Shown: piece by piece, positions 34,449 through 40,243 of the stretch | Layout: every line of letters begins with the position of its first letter | Position numbering within the stretch: position 1 is the first letter of the stretch | NCBI GenBank assembly: GCA_937907605.1 | Contig: CALCYI010000079.1 | Span: 1 to 40,243, forward strand | From: an uncultured Clostridia bacterium | Lineage (GTDB): Bacteria > Bacillota > Clostridia > Oscillospirales > Acutalibacteraceae | DNA: 40,243 bases | Reading direction: 5' to 3' | The notes under the pieces: model-generated | Databases searched by the model: none | What the model was told of the DNA's origin: nothing | The model's input: only the letters and a program-made list of their open reading frames with translations | Position numbers and translations under genes: made by a program

Positions 34449-34628
34449 GTGAAAAAGAAGGACTATAAAAAGAAGTATGAATTAGACCCCGATATATCGG
34501 GAAAGTACGGCGCATGGATGTTTAACCCTACGGTACAGCCCGACGGGAGAACTGAAATGGGCGTACCTATTCCGAGCAAGGAGAACGTTGAATACTCAAA
34601 GGAATACGGAGAGGACCACGAGATGTAA
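34449..34628 (+). CDS. Small 59-residue protein of unknown function, GTG start
   Basis: A short gene starting with GTG at 34449, preceded by AGAGGTGA with good spacing and ended by TAA just before a strong terminator. The protein starts MKKKDYKKKYELDPD, then has GAWMFNP, GVPIPSKENVEYSKEYG and an acidic end. The AW...VPIPS..NVE.SKE pattern resembles the small clostridial DUF3787-type proteins (AW...VSIPS..V..AKEWV), a tentative match from memory. It probably shares a transcript with hemW, 27 bp upstream. Confidence 0.72.
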   Translation: MKKKDYKKKYELDPDISGKYGAWMFNPTVQPDGRTEMGVPIPSKENVEYSKEYGEDHEM

Positions 34629-34630
34629 AA

Positions 34631-34658
34631 AAACCGACTCAAATGAGTCGGTTTTTAT
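34631..34658. terminator. Bidirectional terminator between converging genes
   Basis: AAACCGACTCA (34631-34641) pairs with TGAGTCGGTTT (34644-34654). A T run follows on the plus strand and an A run precedes it, giving a T run on the minus strand too. It serves the hemW/small-protein transcript and the permease gene ending at 34666. Confidence 0.9.
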
Positions 34659-34665
34659 TATGAAA

Positions 34666-35508
34666 TTATAACTGGAATACTAAGTCATCGCTTTTCCAAT
34701 TGAATATAATGATACCAACGATAAGCATCACTACTGCGGATACAAAAGCATAAATCAGCATTCTCGGGTGCATGGGCTCGCCCGTTAGCACACATTGTCT
34801 GAAAAGTTCTATCATAGAGTAAAGCGGGTTTAACCTTACGACCATAGCAAGCTTTCCTTTCCCGAGCTTATCAATATGATAAAGAATCGGGAGGAGATAC
34901 ATAAGCAGGCGCATTAGTACGTCCCATATATACTCAATATCCCTGAAGTATACGCAGAGCACCGAAAGGATTAAGCCGACACCCGTTGAAAACATAAGCA
35001 TAATAACCAGCGGGATTATCATCAGCACAAATCTCCAGGAAAACACTAATCCGCCGCCGCCGTTAATGCCCGTAACCTTAAAGAATATCCACACCATAAC
35101 ATAACACAGCATTGATATCGAGGTTGTAACAAACGCCGAAAGGATATCCGCAAAGGGATACATATATTTAGGTACGTATACCTTCTTTATAATAGCAGAA
35201 TTTCTTCTGAACGAGGTCATAGCCTGTTTTGTTGAGGTAGTAAAAAACTCATATAAAAGCCTACCGGAAAAAAGAAATACAGGATAGCATATGACGCCCT
35301 TGGATTGCCTGCCAAGCAAAGCACCGAACACTACGGAAAGAACAATCATATTCAAAAGCGGCTGTAAGAAGCTCCAGAATATGCCAAGCCAGGAATTCCT
35401 GTACTTAAGCTTTACGGTTTTTCTTGTAAGCTCGCTAAGCAAATTCCTGTATTTTGTAAACATTTCAACGCCATGATTTAATTCAGCTTCCACTGATTTA
35501 GCGCTCAT
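34666..35508 (-). CDS. ABC-2 type polysaccharide export permease (Wzm/TagG-like)
   Basis: A 280-residue membrane protein with six hydrophobic segments. LKYRNSWLGIFWSFLQPL near the N-terminus and YFRDIEYIWDVLMRLLMYLLPILYH near 195 are characteristic of permeases that export O-antigen, teichoic acid or related glycans. The ATG at 35508 follows AGAGGTG on the minus strand. The ATPase partner (Wzt/TagH) that normally sits in the same operon is not in this window, upstream or downstream, so it must be supplied from elsewhere. A 400-bp gap upstream contains the 277-bp folded element and a minus-strand promoter. Confidence 0.92.
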   Translation of the reverse strand: MSAKSVEAELNHGVEMFTKYRNLLSELTRKTVKLKYRNSWLGIFWSFLQPLLNMIVLSVVFGALLGRQSKGVICYPVFLFSGRLLYEFFTTSTKQAMTSFRRNSAIIKKVYVPKYMYPFADILSAFVTTSISMLCYVMVWIFFKVTGINGGGGLVFSWRFVLMIIPLVIMLMFSTGVGLILSVLCVYFRDIEYIWDVLMRLLMYLLPILYHIDKLGKGKLAMVVRLNPLYSMIELFRQCVLTGEPMHPRMLIYAFVSAVVMLIVGIIIFNWKSDDLVFQL

Positions 35509-35522
35509 ATCAACACCTCTTA

Positions 35523-35799
35523 TAGGCGCGAGCTAACGAATCCGATACGGTTATCATTAGCTGCTTTGCCCTTATATATTGTTAAAAATACTCGGAATAC
35601 ACAAAGTATTCCTGCGCTTTTTGCCGCATCTAAGACCAAATCAGCTTAATGATAACTGCAAGCACTTAAAATGCAGTTAGTTAAGATGAAGTTTAGTGGC
35701 TTGAGATTGCAGCTTGGCTGACGCCAAGCAAAATCGAAAACGCTGAAATTCGCTTAAATAACGCATTTTAAGCGTGTTGGGTTCGTTAGCTCGCGCCTA
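35523..35799 (+). repeat. 277-bp inverted-repeat element folding as a three-way junction
   Basis: Terminal arms pair 35523-35549 with 35773-35799: 27 bp, the outer 18 perfect. Arm A pairs 35551-35567 with 35637-35655 (one bulge, one mismatch) and holds a hairpin 35594-35600/35606-35612. Arm B pairs 35665-35698 with 35741-35772 and holds a hairpin 35712-35718/35723-35729. All five wobble pairs (541/781, 544/778, 546/776, 694/745, 697/742 of the 35-kb numbers) are G-U on the plus strand and A-C mismatches on the minus. TA flanks both ends inside the repeat edge, as with Tc1/IS630-type MITEs. It is either a non-autonomous mobile element or a structured RNA. Confidence 0.7.
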
Positions 35800-35846
35800 C
35801 GCGGGAATAATATAATAAAGAAAAAGTAGTCGTTCAAATATGTGAC

Positions 35847-35875
35847 ATTATAGCACATTAGGTTTTAATTTTCAA
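35847..35875 (-). promoter_or_regulatory. Minus-strand promoter of the permease gene
   Basis: On the minus strand TTGAAA (35870-35875) and TATAAT (35847-35852), spacer 17 bp, with TG upstream of the -10 box. A start near 35840 makes a leader of about 330 nt to the permease ATG, passing through the whole 277-bp element in antisense sense. Confidence 0.7.
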
Positions 35876-35908
35876 CTTATTATTTATTTTTGACTCTCTT
35901 TTGTAGTC

Positions 35909-36403
35909 TTATTTAAATATTTGTGAAATAGTTATAGCCGCCTTCCTCGCGCTCATATCCCCGTCGATAACGTAGTCGGAAACGGCAAGATACTTTTCCC
36001 TTCTCTCGTTATAAAGCGCTCTCGCGCTATCAATATCCTGAAACAGCGGACGGGTGGAGCTGTCGCCAATTCTTTCACAGATTACGTCAAACGAGGCGTC
36101 AAGGAAGATTATTTTACCCCTTCCCTTTTTCAGCTCCTCGGCGTTGCGCTTAAAGGTGAGCATACCGCCGCCGGTTGAAATAACGCTGTTTTTAGTAAAG
36201 GAAAGCCTTTTGCAAAGCTCGTATTCAAGGTCTCTGAAATACTCCTCGCCGTGAACGGCAAAAATTGCCTTTATTGCAATCCCCTGCTCCTTTTCAATAA
36301 GCTCGTCCGTATCTATGAAACGGCAGCCCATTATCTTTGCAAGCTCCTTGCCGACGACGGTTTTTCCCGCGCCCATAAAGCCGCAGAGTATTATATTATT
36401 CAT
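35909..36403 (-). CDS. aroK: Shikimate kinase
   Basis: A 164-residue P-loop kinase phosphorylating shikimate at the 3 position on the way to chorismate. P-loop GFMGAGKT at 8-15, shikimate-binding FIDTDELIE, FRDLE and STGGGM are all present. The start overlaps the end of aroE by 8 bp, so the two are one unit, read from aroE. Its end lies about 35 bp before the promoter of the permease gene; no clear terminator hairpin is seen there. Confidence 0.95.
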   Translation of the reverse strand: MNNIILCGFMGAGKTVVGKELAKIMGCRFIDTDELIEKEQGIAIKAIFAVHGEEYFRDLEYELCKRLSFTKNSVISTGGGMLTFKRNAEELKKGRGKIIFLDASFDVICERIGDSSTRPLFQDIDSARALYNERREKYLAVSDYVIDGDMSARKAAITISQIFK

Positions 36404-37244
36404 TATTTAACTCCTCTTTTGTAAGCTCAATAACCCGTCTGATTTCCTCTTCTGTATACTTAACCGAGTTCCAGATTTCCTCCGCAGCCGCAGCCTGAAT
36501 AACAAGCATCGGCAGACCGTTAATATATTTCTTGCCGTATTCCTCAGCTTTCCTCAAAAGCACGGTCCGGTAGGGATTATACACAGCGTCGAATACAGCA
36601 GACGCGCCCATAATAACCCCGTCGCTTACGGGACAGCCGAGAGCGTTCGGGAACATACCGACGGGTGTTCCGTTAATGATAATATCGTAAATTCCCTCAG
36701 CCTCGCCAAGCAGGGTTATTCCTATACTTGCAGAAAGCTTGCTTTCAAGCTCGTATGAAAGCGCCTGAGCTTTTTTTGCGCTCTCACGTCTGATACCGAG
36801 GGTGACCTCTGCGCCGCTCATTATACTTTCTGCGGCAAACATCCTCGCTACGCCTCCGTAGCCGCATACAAGCACCCTGCCCTTAAGCTCAATTCCTTCA
36901 AGCTCAAGCGATTTTAAAAAGCCCGTGCAATCCGTATTATGCCCGATAGTAACCCCGTCATTAATTTCAACGGTATTGACCGCGCCGTAAAGTTCGGCTT
37001 TTTCGCTTAATTTACTAAGGAAAGGGATAATTTTCGTCTTATGAGGAATAGTTACATTAAAGCCCGATAAATTAATAAGGGTATTATTAAATTCATAAGC
37101 AAGCGACTCGTCGGGGGTTTCATAAAGGCGGTAGCCTCCGTCAATGCCCTTAATCCTTAAAAGCTCGCTGTGGATAAACGGGCTGAGCGAATGGGAAAGC
37201 GGATAGCCGAGCAATCCGAAATTCTTTACTTTTTCATTATTCAA
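36396..37244 (-). CDS. aroE: Shikimate dehydrogenase
   Basis: A 282-residue enzyme reducing 3-dehydroshikimate with NADPH. Substrate motifs GYPLSHSLSPFIH, NVTIPHKT (catalytic Lys) and HNTDCTGF are clear; the nucleotide loop is GYGGVAR, a slight variant of GAGGAAR. I place the start at a TTG codon at 37244 with AGGGGCG upstream: it gives the family's normal N-terminus (MNNEKVKNFGLLGYPLSHS). A longer reading from 37316 would add 24 residues unlike the family and run over the divergent promoter. A minus-strand promoter TTGTTT-17-TATTAT upstream is possible. Confidence 0.92.
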   Translation of the reverse strand: MNNEKVKNFGLLGYPLSHSLSPFIHSELLRIKGIDGGYRLYETPDESLAYEFNNTLINLSGFNVTIPHKTKIIPFLSKLSEKAELYGAVNTVEINDGVTIGHNTDCTGFLKSLELEGIELKGRVLVCGYGGVARMFAAESIMSGAEVTLGIRRESAKKAQALSYELESKLSASIGITLLGEAEGIYDIIINGTPVGMFPNALGCPVSDGVIMGASAVFDAVYNPYRTVLLRKAEEYGKKYINGLPMLVIQAAAAEEIWNSVKYTEEEIRRVIELTKEELNNE

Positions 37245-37274
37245 AACCCGTCGCCCCTTTTTTTGTGAATTATA

Positions 37275-37303
37275 TTGACAAATATTCAATAAATTTATAA
37301 TAT
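37275..37303 (+). promoter_or_regulatory. Possible promoter of the acyl carrier protein gene
   Basis: TTGACA at 37275-37280. At 17-bp spacing lies TAATAT (37298-37303); TATAAT at 37296-37301 gives a 15-bp spacer. The region is divergent with aroE. Confidence 0.55.
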
Positions 37304-37359
37304 GATAATACCACAAAGGAGTATTTAAAACAACATTATTTTTAAGGAGTGTAAGTAAT

Positions 37360-37590
37360 ATGCTGTTTGATGAAGTCAGGGAAATACTATCAAACCAGCT
37401 TGAAATCAGCGAAGATGAAATAGAAAACGAATCAAGGCTTTATGAGGACCTCGGCGCCGGAAGTACCGATATGGTGGATATAGGAATGACCATTGAGGAG
37501 CAGTATTCCATAGAGGTTACCGAGGAGGCGCTCGAGGAAATGGAGCTTGTTTCAGACATCGTTTCCTTCATCGAAAGCAATATCGACTGA
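37360..37590 (+). CDS. Acyl carrier protein with variant phosphopantetheine site
   Basis: A 76-residue acidic four-helix carrier. The attachment serine is S35 in DLGAGSTDMVDIGMTIEE, where the usual ACP motif is GADSLDxVEL. The strictly conserved Asp before the Ser is Gly here (G34), and Leu after it is Thr. The gene is alone, far from any fatty acid or polyketide gene, divergent from aroE and upstream of glpK. The ribosome site is AAGGAG. It is probably a specialised carrier rather than the housekeeping AcpP; its partner enzyme is unknown. Confidence 0.85.
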   Translation: MLFDEVREILSNQLEISEDEIENESRLYEDLGAGSTDMVDIGMTIEEQYSIEVTEEALEEMELVSDIVSFIESNID

Positions 37591-37646
37591 TTTGTTTAAG
37601 TCAATATAGACAAAATCAAGGTCTATTTTTCGTTAATATTGATTAA

Positions 37647-37675
37647 TTGAAATATAAGGATAATAATAGTAAAAT
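37647..37675 (+). promoter_or_regulatory. Probable glpK promoter
   Basis: TTGAAA at 37647-37652 and TAAAAT at 37670-37675, spacer 17 bp, with a leader of about 75 nt. A weak 6-bp hairpin at 37606-37626 followed by TTTT just upstream may end the carrier protein transcript. Confidence 0.6.
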
Positions 37676-37755
37676 ATAAGTTAGGATTATGGGTTACTAT
37701 GCCCCCTGCCTGACTTATTTTTTTGTCAGAATAATTTTGAAATGAGGAATATAAA

Positions 37756-39270
37756 ATGGCTGAAAAGTTTGTAATGGCTCTTGACCAGGGTACGACGAGT
37801 TCCCGCGCAATCATCTTTAATAAGAAGGGTGAAATCCTTGCGAAAGGTCAGAACGAGTTCACACAGTACTATCCCCAGAACGGCTGGGTTGAGCACGACC
37901 CGAACGAAATTCTCTTCTCCGTTATTCAGGCTATGATTGCATGCCTGCGCCCCGCGGGTACCGAGGAAGCGGTTAATCCGAGGAGCATTGCGGGTATCGG
38001 CATCACCAACCAGAGAGAAACCACGATTATCTGGGAAAAGGAAACGGGTAAGCCCATCTACAACGCTATCGTATGGCAGTGCAGAAGAACTGCAGATTAC
38101 TGCGAAAAGCTCAAGGAGGAGGGACTCGGCGAGTACATTAAGGATACGACGGGACTTCTTATCGACGCATATTTCAGTGCAACGAAGATTAAGTGGATAC
38201 TTGACAACGTTGACGGCGCAAGGGAGAGAGCAGAAAAGGGCGAGCTCCTCTTCGGTACTATCGACACCTGGATTATATGGAACCTTACGGGCGGTAAGGC
38301 TCACGTTACGGACTACTCCAACGCATGCCGTACAATGCTTTTCGACATTGACAAGCTCTGCTGGGACAAAACCCTCTGCGAAAAGCTTGATATTCCTATG
38401 TGTATGCTTCCCGAGGTTAAGCCCTCAAGCTGCGTATACGGATACGTTGACCGCATTACAGGTATCGAGGAGTTAACGGGTATTCCTATCGCAGGCGCTA
38501 TCGGCGACCAGCCCGGCGCACTCTTCGGACAGGGCTGCTTCGAGCCCGGTCAGGCTAAGAACACCTACGGCACGGGCTGCTTCCTGCTTATGAACACGGG
38601 CGAGGAAAGAATTAACAGCAAGTCAAATCTCCTTTCGGGTATCGCCTGGGGACTTGACGGCAAGATTACATACGACCTTGAGGGCTCTGCCTTCAACGCA
38701 GGCTCCGTTATCAAGTGGCTGCGCGATGAGCTTGAGCTTATCGACTCCGCTCAGGAATGCGACGTTTTTGCTGAGGAGGTTCCCGACACAAACGGACTTT
38801 ACCTCGTTCCCGCCTTCACGGGTCTCGGCGCTCCGTACTGGGATATGTATGCAAGGGGTATTATGGTAGGTATCACCCGTTCAATTAACAAGCGTCACGT
38901 TTGCCGTGCCGTTCTTGAAAGCATTACGTACCAGATGACCGACCTCCTTGAAGCGATGATGAGCGACAGCGATATTATCCTTAAGGACCTCCGCGTTGAC
39001 GGCGGCGCATCGGTATCCAACATTATGATGCAGATGCAGGCTGATATGACGGGCTGTCACGTTAACCGTCCCGTAAACAGAGAGGCTACCGCGCTTGGCG
39101 CTGCTTACCTTGCAGGTCTTGCAACAGGCGTTTGGGAAAATCTTGCGGAAATCGAGGAAAACAGACAGGTTGACAAGATTTTCGTACCGTCAATGCCCGC
39201 CGACGTAAGAAATAAGAAATACGCTGACTGGAAGCGTGCGGTTGAACGCTCACGCAACTGGGAAAGATAA
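37756..39270 (+). CDS. glpK: Glycerol kinase
   Basis: A 504-residue FGGY-family kinase making glycerol-3-phosphate. The N-terminal phosphate loop ALDQGTTSSRAIIF, NGWVEHDP, GITNQRETT and the FGGY-type signature near 360-400 (GLGAPYWDMYARG, DGGASVSN) are all standard; the length equals E. coli GlpK. ATG follows ATGAGG. No glpF or glpD is adjacent, and the channel at 21752 looks water-selective, so glycerol uptake must rely on another channel or diffusion. It could also use glycerol from lipid turnover. Confidence 0.97.
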   Translation: MAEKFVMALDQGTTSSRAIIFNKKGEILAKGQNEFTQYYPQNGWVEHDPNEILFSVIQAMIACLRPAGTEEAVNPRSIAGIGITNQRETTIIWEKETGKPIYNAIVWQCRRTADYCEKLKEEGLGEYIKDTTGLLIDAYFSATKIKWILDNVDGARERAEKGELLFGTIDTWIIWNLTGGKAHVTDYSNACRTMLFDIDKLCWDKTLCEKLDIPMCMLPEVKPSSCVYGYVDRITGIEELTGIPIAGAIGDQPGALFGQGCFEPGQAKNTYGTGCFLLMNTGEERINSKSNLLSGIAWGLDGKITYDLEGSAFNAGSVIKWLRDELELIDSAQECDVFAEEVPDTNGLYLVPAFTGLGAPYWDMYARGIMVGITRSINKRHVCRAVLESITYQMTDLLEAMMSDSDIILKDLRVDGGASVSNIMMQMQADMTGCHVNRPVNREATALGAAYLAGLATGVWENLAEIEENRQVDKIFVPSMPADVRNKKYADWKRAVERSRNWER

Positions 39271-39330
39271 TATCCAATTCGGAATGCGGAATTAGGAATA
39301 AACTACAAAAGCCTGACGGTTTAGAGAAGG

Positions 39331-39387
39331 TGCCATAACGAAGGTTTTGAAAGTAAGTAGAAACAATCGTTATGGCATTTTGCATTT
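39331..39387 (+). terminator. Long-loop hairpin after glpK, possible terminator
   Basis: TGCCATAACGA (39331-39341) pairs with TCGTTATGGCA (39367-39377), an 11-bp stem with a 25-nt loop, then TTTTGCATTTT. It may end glpK transcripts or mark the left boundary of the transposon-type segment that follows. Confidence 0.5.
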
Positions 39388-39428
39388 TACAACAATTATT
39401 AAAAACATTAATATTGGAGGAAAATGCA

Positions 39429-39806
39429 ATGAAAAAGTATATTAGTGATGAGAAAAACGGGCTGGATTATACACTCGTAAACGGTGTGTACCTACCAAAT
39501 CTTGTATCAACCGAAACGCATTATGAAATTGGCATTTGGGGTATGAGATATTATGATTATATCAAAGAGCATCACCCTGCGTTCTGCACCTCACTAATGG
39601 TACAATGCAAATTGAATATGCATTTGCACGAGGTGGATGTTAGAGCAAATGAAATGTATGATACTCTCATTACACAACTTGCAGAGAAGCAAGGTGTTAC
39701 AGAGCAGTTGAAGGCTGACAACCAAATGCTGTGGGTGCAGAAGATGACAAACATTGCTAACCAAGCAAGAGAGATTGTCTATAACAAAGTAATCTATGCG
39801 AGGTAA
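39429..39806 (+). CDS. TnpV-like transposon-encoded protein
   Basis: A 125-residue protein similar in pattern to TnpV of Tn4451-type elements: an early LPNL box, IGIWGMRYYDYIKEHHPAFCTSL in the middle, then HLHEVDVRANEM and EKQGVTEQLKADNQMLWVQKMTNI towards the end. The role of TnpV in the element is not known. The ATG at 39429 is chosen because GGAGG precedes it; a longer reading from 39372 starts inside the preceding hairpin tail. Codon use is AT-rich compared with glpK, in line with transfer. Confidence 0.82.
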   Translation: MKKYISDEKNGLDYTLVNGVYLPNLVSTETHYEIGIWGMRYYDYIKEHHPAFCTSLMVQCKLNMHLHEVDVRANEMYDTLITQLAEKQGVTEQLKADNQMLWVQKMTNIANQAREIVYNKVIYAR

Positions 39807-39810
39807 GGTT

Positions 39811-40074
39811 ATGGATATTCTTGAAGAGCTTTGGTACGGTAATATTACGCCGACAGAATACAGTCGTATTGAGAATAATGCAAATTATAAAGAAGCACTC
39901 AGGTTAGTCAATCAGAATCAGGAACGCTTGAGAGCAACGCTGACAGACGAGCAAATTGAGTTGTTAGATAAACTTTTAACAGCGAGCGAAGAATTTGCAA
40001 ACCTTATTGAGCTTGACTGCTTTAAGGTCGGTTTCAAATTAGGTGCAAGATTAACAATAGAAGCATATACATAA
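39811..40074 (+). CDS. DUF6809-like protein
   Basis: An 87-residue protein starting MDILEELWYGNITPTEY, of the kind found beside TnpV genes in clostridial elements. The helical middle (YKEALRLVNQNQERL, DEQIELLDKLL) and the end FKLGARLTIEAY fit that family; function unknown. The ATG at 39811 follows AGGTAAGG, 4 bp after the TnpV stop codon, so the two are co-expressed. It ends just before a strong terminator. Confidence 0.78.
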   Translation: MDILEELWYGNITPTEYSRIENNANYKEALRLVNQNQERLRATLTDEQIELLDKLLTASEEFANLIELDCFKVGFKLGARLTIEAYT

Positions 40075-40078
40075 GACG

Positions 40079-40109
40079 AGGCGAGGAGAAATCCTCGCCT
40101 TTGCTCTTT
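40079..40109 (+). terminator. Terminator of the TnpV/DUF6809 pair
   Basis: AGGCGAGGA (40079-40087), a GAAA tetraloop, TCCTCGCCT (40092-40100), then TTGCTCTTT. Confidence 0.85.
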
Positions 40110-40113
40110 ACCG

Positions 40114-40231
40114 TCTTGACCAGTAAAAAATGGTTTTTAGCAAATAGCAATACTCAAAACGATGAAGGATATGGAAAACACATTCTGTTAAAATAATTAG
40201 CATTTTTCTCTGTTCTTGAGCAGTAAAAAAT
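40114..40231 (+). repeat. Pair of 18-bp direct repeats 100 bp apart
   Basis: TCTTGACCAGTAAAAAAT at 40114-40131 and TCTTGAGCAGTAAAAAAT at 40214-40231 differ at one base and are exactly 100 bp apart. They lie past the transposon-type genes at the window edge and may be part of a longer array or binding sites for a recombinase. Confidence 0.6.
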
Positions 40232-40243
40232 CGGCAAAAAACG

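Noticed and set aside
35523..35799. 6S RNA, tmRNA or SRP RNA
   Set aside because: The fold is a three-way junction without the 6S central bubble, a tRNA-like end with CCA, or the SRP tetraloop motifs.
37245..37316. Longer N-terminus for aroE
   Set aside because: The extra 24 residues are unlike the family and cover the divergent promoter region; the TTG at 37244 has a proper ribosome site.
40114..40231. CRISPR array start at the window end
   Set aside because: Two copies with an 82-bp interval, AT-rich and without dyad symmetry; no cas genes.

Overview
The window reads as chromosomal DNA of a low-to-mid GC Gram-positive anaerobe, most likely a gut Clostridia of the Oscillospiraceae/Ruminococcus kind. 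The basis is indirect: a PyrK/PyrD class 1B pyrimidine operon, GluRS and GlnRS genes side by side, a GH51 arabinofuranosidase and a GPH-type sugar symporter (plant glycan use), a BspA-like leucine-rich-repeat surface protein, TnpV/DUF6809 transposon-type genes, and strong sigma-A type promoters with AGGAGG-like ribosome sites. No rRNA, tRNA or CRISPR array was seen.

Layout. 1-2225 (minus): tex. 2375-7628 (plus): glmS, a GH51 arabinofuranosidase, an orphan MazF-type toxin, an HD-domain protein and a CmpB-type membrane protein. 7717-11398: an OmpR-type response regulator overlapping a large multi-pass histidine kinase, plus a small membrane-anchored protein. 11459-11968: dut. 12058-21655: an eight-gene operon, pyrC-carA-carB-pyrK-pyrD-pyrF-pyrE-pyrB, that encodes all six steps from bicarbonate and glutamine to UMP. 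21752-23960: an AqpZ-like water channel and a GPH sugar symporter. 24065-28052: a structured leader and a 1255-residue BspA-like protein. 28192-34628: gltX-glnS-typA, hemW and a 59-residue protein. 34666-37244 (minus): a Wzm/TagG-like ABC permease, aroK and aroE. 37360-39270: an unusual acyl carrier protein and glpK. 39429-40243: TnpV and DUF6809 genes followed by two direct repeats, probably the edge of a mobile region.

How the genes work together. The pyr operon is self-contained and starts from a perfect TTGACA-17-TATAAT promoter with a leader of only about 18 nt, so there is no room for a PyrR attenuator. Its last gene, pyrB, carries a C-terminal CX4C...CX2C module resembling only the zinc domain of PyrI; there is no separate pyrI. 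gltX, glnS and typA form a translation operon with 1-bp overlap and 1-bp gap. aroK and aroE overlap in one shikimate unit.

The most unusual parts are non-coding. A 277-bp element at 35523-35799 folds on paper into a three-way junction closed by a 27-bp stem, with all five wobble pairs favouring the plus strand. A roughly 170-nt promoter-leader-terminator lies in front of the BspA-like gene. A 14-bp hairpin hides the ribosome site of dut in read-through transcripts but is cut in half by an internal promoter. All coordinates, start choices and folds are hand-read; no database or folding program was used.
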